Assembly: GCF_014647115.1 (NCBI RefSeq)
Contig: NZ_BMOO01000003.1
Coordinates: forward strand, 62,001 to 126,000
Length of the DNA: 64,000 nt
From: Halarchaeum rubridurum
Lineage (GTDB): Archaea > Halobacteriota > Halobacteria > Halobacteriales > Halobacteriaceae
Reading direction: 5' to 3'
Position numbers and translations under genes: made by a program. The notes under the pieces were generated by a model, which was not told the DNA's origin, made no database searches, and saw nothing but the letters and a program-made list of their open reading frames with translations. How positions within the stretch are numbered: position 1 is the stretch's first letter; each line of letters starts with the position of its first letter. Positions 7,822 through 15,824 of this stretch are shown in pieces.

Positions 7822-10800
7822 TTAGGTCGGTGGTGCAGCCGCGTCGACGGTGTCGCTCACCGGGATCGTCGCTCGCGACGGGGGCGTCACCCCTGCATCA
7901 GGCTGGTCGCCACCTTCGAAAACGAAATTCCACGTATATTCGGTACTACTACCCGAGATTTCGTTTTCGCCGCTGCCGGTGGCGTCCTCGAGTTCGGGGA
8001 GGTCGACGTCGGCAAGGCCGGGATCGGCGTCGCCGAGCTCGTACTCGTAGGCACGGCCACGCGAGCCCTGGGTGTCGACGCGGAGGTAGCCGCCATCGCG
8101 GAGGTCTGCGAGGACGTTCTGGACCTGCCGCAGGCCGACGTCGTCGATCGCGGTCGCGATGTCGCGGGCGGTGAACGTTCGGCCACGGAGGTCGCGTGCG
8201 GCGTCGACGACGGCGAGGGTGCCACGGGAGTGTGCGGAGACGACGGCGCCTTGGTCGTCGACGGGGAGGTCGTCGCGGAGGGCGGACGTGTGGGCGAAGA
8301 CGACGCTCGCGTCGGCGTTTCGGCCGGCGCGAAGGATCGCCTGCATGGTGTGGTCTTCGCGCATGTGGTGGAGGTAGGCGTTCGCGATGTCGCTGCCGTA
8401 GTCGAGAGTGGGGCCGCGGGTGTCGCCACGGCCGGCGTCCTGTCCGGCGAGGAGCGCCCATTTCTCGGGGGCGGCGTCACCGTAGTGCTGGGAGCCGAGG
8501 ATCACGGCGACTTGGTGGTCGCCGAGTGCGTCGCTGCCCTTCATGTTCTCGTAGTTGACGGTGTCGCCGGCGTGATCGGCGAGGTCGTCCTCGAGGTGGT
8601 TGAGGACTTTGAGGGTGGAGATGACGGCAGGGCCCTTGTCGTCGAACGCCTCGGGGTGTGTGCCGGTGTACTCGTTGGCGACGGTGCGGATGAGCTCGAG
8701 GTCCTCCTGGAAGTTCTTCCCGTCTGGCTTCCCGTGGTAGGGGAGGGGGCGGTCGGTGGTCTGGACGACGGTGAGGTTCATCGTTTCGCGAAGGAAGCGT
8801 CGGCGTTCGGCGTCTGTGTCGTGGATGTCGCGGCGCTGGGTGTCGCGGCCGATGGCGAGCCGCCAGAGGTCGGTACGCCCGGTTGCGTCGAGGCCGAGGA
8901 CGGCGCACTTCGCGCCAGTGATGTCGGTGAACGCGGGTGTGTCGACGACGATGGCGCCGTGGTGGTTCTTGTCGACGGCGATGGTGGCGTCGTTCTTCGT
9001 GAGACGCTTGAAGTGTCCGCCGTCGCGTTCCTCGTCGAGGGAGAAGGTGTCGAGGGCGACGTCGGTGGCGTTGCCGTGCTCAGTGTCGGCGATGGCGCCG
9101 GCGAGGAGCGCCCACGCGGTGGGGTGAGCGTAGCCGTCGGTTGCGTGGATTGCGAGCGCGCGACAGCCGTCTCGTCCTCCATCGAGTGCAGTGAGGGCGG
9201 CCTCGAGGAGGGGTTTGGCGGCGCGTGTGCCGACGGCGTCGATGGCATTCCGGAGGAGGTGTTCGAGGTCGCCACTCGCGGGGAGGTCGTCGACGGCCGC
9301 GCTGGCCGCGGCGAGCGGGTCGCGATCGTCGAACCCGGCATGTCCCTCGGCGAGACTGCCGAGGATGTCTTCGAGTCGGTCGCGGAGCGCGTAGAGCGCG
9401 CCAGCACCCCGCCCGTTCGTGTAGCGGTGGTGGGCACGTCCTTCGACGTCGTCGAGGATGTCACGGACGCCGTCCTGGACGTCGTGGAGGACGTCGCCTC
9501 CGGGAGTCGCGTCGACGAGATCCTGAAGAAGGCCACGGAGCCGCTCGATGTCGACGTTCGTGTCGGCGTCGACGTCGGCGAGGAGCTGGCCGTCCAGGAG
9601 CGCGTGTGCTTCGGTGGTAGCGTCGGCGATCGACGCGAGTGCGGTGAACACCTCCTTGGCGTCTGCGGCGGGGGCGTAGTCGGCCCCTTCGCCGTTGAGC
9701 CAGGCGTTGATCCAGGTGTCGTCGGCGAGGTCGGCAGCGCCGAGGTCCTCGCGAGTCTGCACGCCACGGAGAGCGTCCGCGAGCCAGACGGCGTGATCCA
9801 TGAAGCGGTCGCCGTAGTCCGTCGCGAATGTCTCGCCGGGGAACTCGTCGACGACAACGGCACGTGGGCGTTCGACGCGTTCGTTCCCACGCCGCTCGAA
9901 GTAGGTTGTCGCGCTGTCGACGAACGCGTGGCCGGGCGAGCCGATCAGGACGTCCTTCGGGTTGTCCGGGTCGCGAGCGGCCTCCCATGCGGCTGTGTAC
10001 TCGCACTCGCCGATCTCGTGGCGGCAGGGGAGTTCCTCGCCGAAGAGAGCCTCCGCGTTCGTGTGGAGGTCCGCAGGTCGATGCCCGAGCGCACGCGCCA
10101 CTTGGACGGCGACACGCCACGCCAGGCTGTAGTCGCCTTCAGCGGTCGCGCACGTCGACCGGTCGAGGTCGATGTCTTCACTGTCGGCGTCGGTCTCCTC
10201 GGCGTCCTCGGCATCCTCGATGTATTCAGTGACGTGCTCGAGGAGTGCATCGCGGTCGCGGAGGAGGTCGCGGCCGTGTTCGCGAACGGCGCCGACGCCG
10301 GCCTCGATCGCGGCGTCGCCGAGTTGGTTCTCGGCGAGGATCGGGAGGTGCATACACGTCGGCTCGGCGTCCGGGTGTGTGTCGTCGTCGGCGTGGATTT
10401 CGTGGACGTAGGCCTCCATCTGGTCTTTCAGCTCGTTCCGGGAGGCGACGTAGAGGATGGGCTTCTCGTCGGCGACGACGGCCGCACTGTACGTTTTCCC
10501 ACCGCCGGGGACGACGGTGAGGAGTTGGGCGCGGTCGCGCACAGTGACGGCGTCGCGAACGAGCGCCTCCGTCTCGGCACGGGCATCGGCGAGCGATTCG
10601 GCGGGCGTGGCGCGGTGGTCGTCGTCGAGGAGGCGGACAGCGGGCGGGAGGACGGCGCGATGCTCGAGGATGGTTGCACGCCACTTCGGGAGCGGGGCGC
10701 CGTACTCCTCGCGGAGGAGGCGGTACGCTTGTTTGTAGGCCTCGCCACGCGGCCGCACAAATTCGTTCTCGACGAGGTCGTGCTCGAGGGCGACGAGTTG

Positions 10801-12705
10801 GAGGGCGTCGAACGTGCGGTTGCCTTCGGGCTGGCCGGGGCTATGCTTCGCGCACCAGAACCCGCGGCCGTAGCCGGCGATGATCCGTTCGCCGCTCTCG
10901 CTGTCTTCCCAAGTCGGGTCGAGTTTCGCGGTTGCCGTCCCGCTGGGGTCGTCGACAGTGACGGTGGACTCGCAGGTGTCGAGGATGTGTTCGGGCGTGA
11001 TGCGATCGACGGCGGCCATCGCGAGGTCTGCACGCTCCTCGAGCGTGGTGTTGTCGAGGTACTTCGGGAGGGGGGCGCCGTAGCGGTCGCGTGCGAGGTA
11101 GTACGCCTCGGTGTAGCGGCCATCCGCGGGGAACTGGTCGGGCGTCGTGATCCAGCCTTCCTGCAGGGCGACGGCGATCGCGACGTCGTCGACGTCGTCG
11201 CGTGCGAGCTCGGGAAGGGCGTCGGGGTCGGTGAGGTCCTCGGGTGTGACGGCGCTCGCGGCTGCGAGAGCGTTCGCGGGCTCCACCACGACGTCGAGGC
11301 CGAGGAGGTCGCGGGGGTCGTCTGCGTCGTCCTCGTCGTTTTCGGGCTGGTATTCGGGGATGGGGAATCCGAGGTCGCGGAGGTGGTCGACGGCTTCCCA
11401 CCACGTTCCGCCGTTAACGCGACTCGGGCAGTCACGATCGGAAACGAGCCCGGCGTCGATCGCCGCCATGCAGGCAGGACCGCCTTTCCCGCCGCGCGTT
11501 CCCGAGTCCTTCCAGACGTCAGCCGTGACAAAGTTCGCAGTTCCCTCGTATCCTGGGTTGGCCCATGTGGGGACGAACGCACGGTAGTCGGCGTGGCTCG
11601 GGTCGATCCACTCATCGACGATGGTCCGCTCGGCGACTTCTTGGGCGTTGAGGCGGTCGAGCGCGGCGTAGATGTCGCGCACGTCGTTGGCCGTCTCGTC
11701 GCTCGATGTCGCACCGGCGTCGTAGTCCTCAATGTCGAAGTCGCTGTAGTCGTCGGCGGACGCGTCGCGCGTGTTGAGTTGGTCGTTTGCCCGGAGGATC
11801 GCTTCGAGTGCGTCGTCGTCCCACTCGGTGGCGCTCTCCGGGGTGCCGGGGATGTGTTCGCCGGTGGCGACGCAAACGTGCTTGCCGTCGTAGATCTCGA
11901 TGGCGGGGAGCTCGTCGTTCGCCCCCCACGGTTCGTCGTCGATCTCCCACTTGGCCTCCTTCACGCCCTCGGGGAGTGCTCCGAGGTAGACTGCGTGCAC
12001 GCCGGCGCCGCTCACCGAGATGTCGCCGTACGTAACACCGAGGTGTTCGAGGAAGGTCTCGAAGACGGGGTGGATGCCCCCGGTCTCGGGGTCGCGGACG
12101 TCGTCGCCGTCGACGAAGGCGAGTGGGTCGTCGGCGCGCTGGATGAACGCTAGTCCGGCGAGGCGTGGGTCGCGGTCGGCCCACAGGAGGGCTTCGTCGT
12201 GGTCCGTGTAGTTCCCCTCGTACCCCCACTTGTACCGGGCGCTGTGCCCGCACTCTGCGCAGGTCGTTGGCTCCTCGTGGTGGTCGCACGAGACCGGGGC
12301 GTCGGCGTCAGCCCAGGGGGCGAACGGCTGTTTATCGCCGGCCTTGTGGCCCATCCACTGCCCGCGCTCGACGTGGTCGGTGGCCCATCGTCCGCTCTCA
12401 GGGGTCGCGAAATCAGCGTCTGCCCACGACCTGGCATCCGATTCGGTTGATGAACTCGATGATGCTATACAGACCTCGTCATCCCCCTCTGGCCCGTCTT
12501 CGCCGACGTCATCCTCGTCGGCGAAGCCAATGGTCCAGTCGTCGGTTTCGACGAGGACATCGTCGAGGGCGGCGTCGAGGACATCGCGCGCGTCGCCGTC
12601 GAAGAACTCGTCGCGCTCGCGGAGCGTCTCGAGGACCTCGCCGTACGTCTGGGGGTCGGCCTCGTCGAGGATGGTCTCCCACTGCGCGTCGGAGAGACCG
12701 CTCAT
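7822..12705 (-). CDS. Primase-polymerase / helicase fusion replication protein
   Basis: A 1627-residue protein from the ATG at 12705 (a GTG at 12714 would add three). Residues about 150-300 form an NrS-1/PrimPol-like primase domain: the acidic motif AFVDGDDVRDPETG, the SVSGAGVHAVYLG motif and IEIYDGKHVCVATGEHIPGT correspond to the three catalytic blocks of haloarchaeal primases. Residues about 725-1480 contain a helicase: Walker A VVPGGGKT (731-738) and a Walker B-like VVVDEF (950-955). Four cysteines between them (784, 852, 894, 901) recall XPD/DinG Fe-S helicases. A winged-helix unit lies near residues 1480-1540. A ~55-residue module ending YGAPLPK occurs twice (about 510-565 and 635-690). 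It probably initiates and unwinds provirus DNA. Confidence 0.8.
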   Translation of the reverse strand: MSGLSDAQWETILDEADPQTYGEVLETLRERDEFFDGDARDVLDAALDDVLVETDDWTIGFADEDDVGEDGPEGDDEVCIASSSSSTESDARSWADADFATPESGRWATDHVERGQWMGHKAGDKQPFAPWADADAPVSCDHHEEPTTCAECGHSARYKWGYEGNYTDHDEALLWADRDPRLAGLAFIQRADDPLAFVDGDDVRDPETGGIHPVFETFLEHLGVTYGDISVSGAGVHAVYLGALPEGVKEAKWEIDDEPWGANDELPAIEIYDGKHVCVATGEHIPGTPESATEWDDDALEAILRANDQLNTRDASADDYSDFDIEDYDAGATSSDETANDVRDIYAALDRLNAQEVAERTIVDEWIDPSHADYRAFVPTWANPGYEGTANFVTADVWKDSGTRGGKGGPACMAAIDAGLVSDRDCPSRVNGGTWWEAVDHLRDLGFPIPEYQPENDEDDADDPRDLLGLDVVVEPANALAAASAVTPEDLTDPDALPELARDDVDDVAIAVALQEGWITTPDQFPADGRYTEAYYLARDRYGAPLPKYLDNTTLEERADLAMAAVDRITPEHILDTCESTVTVDDPSGTATAKLDPTWEDSESGERIIAGYGRGFWCAKHSPGQPEGNRTFDALQLVALEHDLVENEFVRPRGEAYKQAYRLLREEYGAPLPKWRATILEHRAVLPPAVRLLDDDHRATPAESLADARAETEALVRDAVTVRDRAQLLTVVPGGGKTYSAAVVADEKPILYVASRNELKDQMEAYVHEIHADDDTHPDAEPTCMHLPILAENQLGDAAIEAGVGAVREHGRDLLRDRDALLEHVTEYIEDAEDAEETDADSEDIDLDRSTCATAEGDYSLAWRVAVQVARALGHRPADLHTNAEALFGEELPCRHEIGECEYTAAWEAARDPDNPKDVLIGSPGHAFVDSATTYFERRGNERVERPRAVVVDEFPGETFATDYGDRFMDHAVWLADALRGVQTREDLGAADLADDTWINAWLNGEGADYAPAADAKEVFTALASIADATTEAHALLDGQLLADVDADTNVDIERLRGLLQDLVDATPGGDVLHDVQDGVRDILDDVEGRAHHRYTNGRGAGALYALRDRLEDILGSLAEGHAGFDDRDPLAAASAAVDDLPASGDLEHLLRNAIDAVGTRAAKPLLEAALTALDGGRDGCRALAIHATDGYAHPTAWALLAGAIADTEHGNATDVALDTFSLDEERDGGHFKRLTKNDATIAVDKNHHGAIVVDTPAFTDITGAKCAVLGLDATGRTDLWRLAIGRDTQRRDIHDTDAERRRFLRETMNLTVVQTTDRPLPYHGKPDGKNFQEDLELIRTVANEYTGTHPEAFDDKGPAVISTLKVLNHLEDDLADHAGDTVNYENMKGSDALGDHQVAVILGSQHYGDAAPEKWALLAGQDAGRGDTRGPTLDYGSDIANAYLHHMREDHTMQAILRAGRNADASVVFAHTSALRDDLPVDDQGAVVSAHSRGTLAVVDAARDLRGRTFTARDIATAIDDVGLRQVQNVLADLRDGGYLRVDTQGSRGRAYEYELGDADPGLADVDLPELEDATGSGENEISGSSTEYTWNFVFEGGDQPDAGVTPPSRATIPVSDTVDAAAPPT

Positions 12706-12753
12706 GCCGAACACCCCGTTTTACCGAGAGAATCTGCTGGGGCGGAAGCGTCC

Positions 12754-12778
12754 AATCCAGCCGTTTCAGGCTTGGATT
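12754..12778. repeat. Imperfect inverted repeat beside the attachment site
   Basis: AATCCAGCC and GGCTTGGATT pair with a single bulged T around a GTTTCA loop, 18 bp from the tRNA-Thr 3' end. It could be an integrase arm site, an excisionase site or a terminator for the tRNA. The minus-strand leader of the replication gene runs through it. Confidence 0.4.
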
Positions 12779-12795
12779 CTAAACATTTGGTCGGA

Positions 12796-12869
12796 AGCCA
12801 AGGGAGGGATTTGAACCCCCGAATTCTCGATTACAAATCGAGTGCTTGAACCGCCCAAGCTCCCTTGGC
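12796..12869 (-). tRNA. tRNA-Thr (UGU)
   Basis: The minus strand reads GCCAAGG at the 5' end (12869) and CCTTGGC plus discriminator U at the 3' end (12796). The anticodon stem CTCGA/TCGAG encloses TTTGTAA, giving anticodon UGU. The T arm contains GGTTCAAATCC. Discriminator U is normal for archaeal threonine tRNAs. CCA is not encoded. It begins 5 bp after the GNAT gene, so it is probably cotranscribed with it, and its 3' end is the provirus junction. Confidence 0.95.
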
Positions 12870-12874
12870 GCGTC

Positions 12875-13393
12875 TCAGCGTTCGTCGCCCTCCTTTGTGT
12901 GCGTGTCGCTTTCCCGCGGCTTCTCCAAGACGTGTCGCTGCGGTCGATACCCGCGTTCCTCGTAGAGGGCGCGGGCGCGTTCGTTGTCGGCCATCACGGC
13001 GATGGAGAGAACGTCGACGTCGGCCTCGGAGAGGGCGTCCTCCGCCGCGTCGAGGAGGGCGCTGCCGATGCCGCGCTCGCGGTACGCGGGGTCGACGTAG
13101 ACGTTGTCGACGACGCCGCGCGTGACGTCCTCGTCGTAGAGCCCGCTCTCCGGGTGGAACATGACGAATCCGACCGGCGTCTCGGTTCCGGCGGGCCGCG
13201 CGACGAACACCCGGTCGGTCGCCACGTACTGCGAGAGGACGTCGCGGGCGGTCGTTCGGTTCTCGGCCGCGAGGAGGTGCGTGCCGTAGTCGCGCTGATC
13301 GGCGACGAGCGCGACCCAGCGGTCGACGAGGGCGTCGAGGTCGTCCATCGTCGCCGCCTCGATTCGCACGCCGTCGGGTGCGCGTCGCGCCAT
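12875..13393 (-). CDS. GNAT family N-acetyltransferase
   Basis: A 172-residue single-domain GNAT. The acetyl-CoA loop is visible as VYVDPAYRERGIGSALLDAAE (motif A, R/Q-x-x-G-x-G/A) near residue 100-120, followed by the NERARALYEERGYRP motif B typical of Rim-like acetyltransferases. The substrate cannot be read from sequence; an amine or peptide N-terminus is likely. The start ATG at 13393 is the first available. The gene precedes tRNA-Thr on the same strand with a 5-bp gap. Confidence 0.9.
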   Translation of the reverse strand: MARRAPDGVRIEAATMDDLDALVDRWVALVADQRDYGTHLLAAENRTTARDVLSQYVATDRVFVARPAGTETPVGFVMFHPESGLYDEDVTRGVVDNVYVDPAYRERGIGSALLDAAEDALSEADVDVLSIAVMADNERARALYEERGYRPQRHVLEKPRESDTHTKEGDER

Positions 13394-13435
13394 CGTGTCA
13401 ACGACGGGCGCGTCGACCTTAGGGCCGTCGCCTAC

Positions 13436-13762
13436 TCACTCGCCCGTCGGCCGGTAGTCCCAGAGGTCGCCGTCGCGCATCCCCTGACCGACCTGCTTCC
13501 AGAAGTCGACCTTATCGGAGTACTCCTCGGCCTCGACGTGCTCGAAGATGTCCGCGACGGAGACGACCTTCCGGTAGTTGATTCGGACGGGGTCGTCGCC
13601 GTACTCCGCGACGAACGCCTCCTTCTGCAGCGGGAAGTCCTCGTCCTCGTCGACCTTCTTCGAGAGGACGGCCATCCCGTACTTGCGCCCGCCCTCGCTC
13701 CCCTCCTCGCCGTCGGGGTCGTGGGGCCAGTCGCGGCCCGACTCGTCGTACATGTCCTCCAT
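13436..13762 (-). CDS. DUF5785-type conserved haloarchaeal protein
   Basis: From the ATG at 13762 the protein has 108 residues, beginning MEDMYDESGRDWPHDPDGEEGSEGGRKYGMAVL. I recognise the haloarchaeal DUF5785 pattern: the DWPHDPDGEEGSEG opening, DEDEDFPL, VRINYRKVVSV, and a WDYRPTGE end. No biochemical function is known. A GGGTACCC palindrome lies 18 bp before the start, a motif repeated before the response regulator gene upstream. Confidence 0.7.
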   Translation of the reverse strand: MEDMYDESGRDWPHDPDGEEGSEGGRKYGMAVLSKKVDEDEDFPLQKEAFVAEYGDDPVRINYRKVVSVADIFEHVEAEEYSDKVDFWKQVGQGMRDGDLWDYRPTGE

Positions 13763-13779
13763 ACACGGACGTGCGGTAG

Positions 13780-13787
13780 GGGTACCC
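13780..13787. promoter_or_regulatory. GGGTACCC palindrome before the DUF5785 gene
   Basis: An 8-bp perfect palindrome ending 18 bp upstream of the ATG at 13762. The same octamer occurs twice at 14682-14700 before the next minus-strand protein gene. Possible shared operator. Confidence 0.35.
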
Positions 13788-13856
13788 AAAACGGTTACCC
13801 TCCACGCACGCGCCGGCGTCGCTCACGCGTTCGCACGCTCGTCTCCCGTGTCGGCG

Positions 13857-14009
13857 TCCAGCACGCCGTACGCCTCGCTTCGCTCGGCAGAAACGGCGAG
13901 GCTGGGATTCGAACTGGACGAGACTCTCTCCGTTCGTCTCGTGTGCTCGCATCCAGCACGCCGTACGCCTCGCTTCGCTCGGCAGAAACGGCGAGGCTGG
14001 GATTCGAAC
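13857..14009. repeat. Direct repeat duplicating the tRNA-Ser 3' end
   Basis: A 58-bp sequence at 13857-13914 is repeated exactly at 13952-14009, 95 bp apart. The last 21 bases of each copy are the 3' end of tRNA-Ser (discriminator, acceptor strand, part of the T arm). The downstream copy belongs to the intact tRNA; the other is an isolated fragment (13894-13914). The intervening DNA is a diverged version of the flank. Such fragments are typical scars of integration at a tRNA. Confidence 0.85.
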
Positions 14010-14071
14010 CCAGGAGGCTGAATGCCACCGGTTTTCAAGACCGGCGCGATAGGCCGCTCCGCCACCTCGCC
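13989..14071 (-). tRNA. tRNA-Ser (UGA)
   Basis: Minus strand: acceptor GGCGAGG pairs with CCTCGCC, discriminator G; anticodon stem CCGGT/ACCGG with loop CTTGAAA gives anticodon UGA; a long variable arm (GGCATTCAGCCTCC) marks it as class II serine tRNA; the T arm contains GGTTCGAATCC. Length 83 nt, CCA not encoded. Confidence 0.93.
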
Positions 14072-14142
14072 GCGCAGCGTATCGTACTCACCGGTCCCGT
14101 ATGCGGCTTTCGGCCTCGGGTCGCCCGACGGTCGGCGTCGCG

Positions 14143-14667
14143 CTACGCGTCGCCGTCGTCCACGTCGGTGTCCTCGCCCGCCGGCACGACGCGTTCGAGC
14201 GTCTCGACGAACGTCTGCCGGCGGATGGGCTTCGTGAGGTACCCCGCGACGTCGTCCTCGCTCAAGAGCGTGTCCTGCTCGTACGCGCTCACGACGAGAA
14301 CCTGGCCGTCGAAGTCCGTCTCGCCGAGGCGCTCGACGACCTCCGGGCCCGTGAGGTCGGGCATCCGGCGGTCGAGGACGAGCACGTCGACGTCGTCGCC
14401 GAGGGCGTTCAGCGTCTCCTCGCCGTCCGCGGCCATCCAGCACTCCCAGCGGTCGGCGGCGAGCCAGAGCCGGAACGTCTCGCGGAGCTCGTCGTTGTCG
14501 TCGGCGAGCAGTACGGTGTCCGTCCGGTCGGCTCCAACGTCCGAGTCGGCCTCCGAGACCGGCGCGAGGAACTCCTCGCCGGCGCCGCACACGTGACAGG
14601 TCGCGTCCGAGCGCAGGATGGAGAAATTCTGCGCTGTCGAACACGCCTCACAGATCATCAACGCCAT
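14143..14667 (-). CDS. Response regulator with N-terminal zinc ribbon
   Basis: A 174-residue protein. Residues 1-30 carry two CxxC pairs (CEAC, CHVC), a small zinc ribbon. Residues about 48-165 are a receiver domain: acidic pair LLADDND, phosphoacceptor Asp in VLVLDRRMPDLTG, conserved Ser in VVSAYE, and Lys in YLTKPIRR. There is no HalX or DNA-binding output domain, so it probably signals through protein contacts. Two GGGTACCC palindromes lie 15-33 bp upstream of its ATG. The cognate kinase is not adjacent. Confidence 0.88.
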   Translation of the reverse strand: MALMICEACSTAQNFSILRSDATCHVCGAGEEFLAPVSEADSDVGADRTDTVLLADDNDELRETFRLWLAADRWECWMAADGEETLNALGDDVDVLVLDRRMPDLTGPEVVERLGETDFDGQVLVVSAYEQDTLLSEDDVAGYLTKPIRRQTFVETLERVVPAGEDTDVDDGDA

Positions 14668-14681
14668 CGGGTCGTTCCTCC

Positions 14682-14700
14682 GGGTACCCCTCGGGTACCC
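14682..14700. promoter_or_regulatory. Tandem GGGTACCC palindromes before response regulator
   Basis: Two copies of the palindrome, 14682-14689 and 14693-14700, spaced 11 bp centre to centre, one helical turn. They end 15 bp before the ATG at 14667, in the promoter-proximal region, where a bound dimer pair could block or recruit the initiation machinery. Confidence 0.45.
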
Positions 14701-14795
14701 ACGGTTCGGGACATACGCGCGTACTCACAGAGTGGTGGACGCCCCCCTAACCGTTTCGGTCACGCCGATTCGCCGGCCGGCGGACGCGGGCACGC

Positions 14796-14936
14796 CTAGA
14801 GGTCACGCGAGCGCGAGAGGCTCTGGAGCGAGCCGCCACACGACTCACAGACGCGCGTCTCCGGCGCGACGACGCGCGCACCACAGTGCACGCACTCGTA
14901 CGTTTCGCTGTCTTTCGTCTCTACCGACGGACGCAT
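14796..14936 (-). CDS. Rubrerythrin-like zinc-ribbon micro-protein (46 aa)
   Basis: The ATG at 14936 encodes a 46-residue protein with CVHC and CESC pairs spaced 13 residues apart, a rubredoxin/rubrerythrin-type knuckle, then a Ser/Arg-rich tail. Many haloarchaea carry such stand-alone proteins (DUF7129-like). Function unknown. A TTTACT-like box just upstream (rc of 14937-14965 contains TATCGAG and ATAAGCG) suggests its own promoter. Confidence 0.75.
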   Translation of the reverse strand: MRPSVETKDSETYECVHCGARVVAPETRVCESCGGSLQSLSRSRDL

Positions 14937-14981
14937 GTTTACTGATAGCACGCCACTCGATATAAGCGTTTCCCGCCCCCC

Positions 14982-15743
14982 TCACTTTCGAACGAGCGTC
15001 CGCTCGCCCGCCTCCTCGGTGACGTGCACCGGGAGGTCGGCGAGGAACGCGGCCGTATGCGCCGGGGTCGACCGACCGGCGCGCCGACGCGACGCGACGC
15101 GCGGGATGAGCGTGCGCAGGTCCGCACCCGTCCGCACCGCCGTCGACGGCGGGACGAAGTCCACGTCGAGGTCGGCGTCGCGCGCCCGCGCCGTCAGCGT
15201 CTCCACTTCGGGAACGGCGTACGCGCCCGCGAAGTCGATGGGGTCGCCGAACGCCGCGTAGTGGACGCGTCCGTCACCCGCCGGCCCGAGCACGACGTCG
15301 CGCCGCCGGAGCTTCATCGCCGCCGCGTCGAGCGCCGACCGGTCCAACAGCGGCGCGACCGGCTCCGCCACCGCGACCGACGACTCGTCCTCCGCCTCGA
15401 GGAGGTGCGTCACCGTGTTCCCCACCCGCGCCTCGTAGTTCGACCCCACCTGCACCTCGAAGCGCGTCCCGTCCAGTTCGTCGTCGTCGAGTACCTCGGC
15501 AACGAGCTCGCGCACCGCGTCCTCGCTCGAGCGCTCGCGGACGTGCGGCTCCGGCAGGAGGTCGTCCGGCCGGTAGTTCACGAGCACGTCGCCGCCGCTC
15601 TCCATCCCGGCGCGCAGGAGGTCCTTCGTCATCTCGCGGTAGAGTCCGACGGTCTCCGCGGGCGTCAACGGCGACGTGTCCGCCAACCGCGGGAGCACGA
15701 GGCCCTCGCGGGGCGGCTCGACCATAGCGACGAGAAGTGTCAT
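14982..15743 (-). CDS. DUF2064 / GT-A fold nucleotide-transferase-like protein
   Basis: A 253-residue protein from the ATG at 15743. It begins MTLLVAMVEPPREGLVLPRL, and ends with a block resembling DUF2064 glycosyltransferase-like proteins: RRDVVLGPAGDGRVHYAAFG, later DVDFVPPSTAVRTGADLRTLIPR. In the family the 'vlGPa.DGGyyl.g' loop binds the substrate. The true reaction is unknown. It is near the UDG gene but not overlapped, and no operon partner is evident. Confidence 0.7.
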   Translation of the reverse strand: MTLLVAMVEPPREGLVLPRLADTSPLTPAETVGLYREMTKDLLRAGMESGGDVLVNYRPDDLLPEPHVRERSSEDAVRELVAEVLDDDELDGTRFEVQVGSNYEARVGNTVTHLLEAEDESSVAVAEPVAPLLDRSALDAAAMKLRRRDVVLGPAGDGRVHYAAFGDPIDFAGAYAVPEVETLTARARDADLDVDFVPPSTAVRTGADLRTLIPRVASRRRAGRSTPAHTAAFLADLPVHVTEEAGERTLVRK

Positions 15744-15824
15744 AGGCCCTCGTCCGCGTGCGCCGCCCTTCAACCCCCCGCGTTCGTCGGCGGCCGCGTC
15801 GTCGCCGTCAGCGAGCGTCGTGCC

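Larger units (their letters stand above)
1..12795. mobile_element. Integrated haloarchaeal head-tail provirus (right part only)
   Basis: Every gene from the left edge to 12705 is on the minus strand, and the set includes viral hallmarks: large terminase, DUF1073 portal, MuF-like head protein, HNH and SNase-like nucleases, and a giant replication protein. The right boundary is the 3' end of tRNA-Thr at 12796, the usual target of tyrosine-recombinase integration. Genes are packed with ATGA or 8-bp overlaps, unlike the neighbouring chromosome. The left end, the integrase, tail genes and the second attachment site are not in the window, so it cannot be said whether the element is complete or inducible. 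Confidence 0.9.

Noticed and set aside
7786-12153. A 1455-codon open frame on the plus strand opposite the replication gene.
   Set aside because: It is antisense to a gene with clear primase and helicase motifs; long antisense frames are expected in GC-rich haloarchaeal DNA because stop codons are rare. Its translation is a Val/Gly/Asp-rich shadow with no motif.
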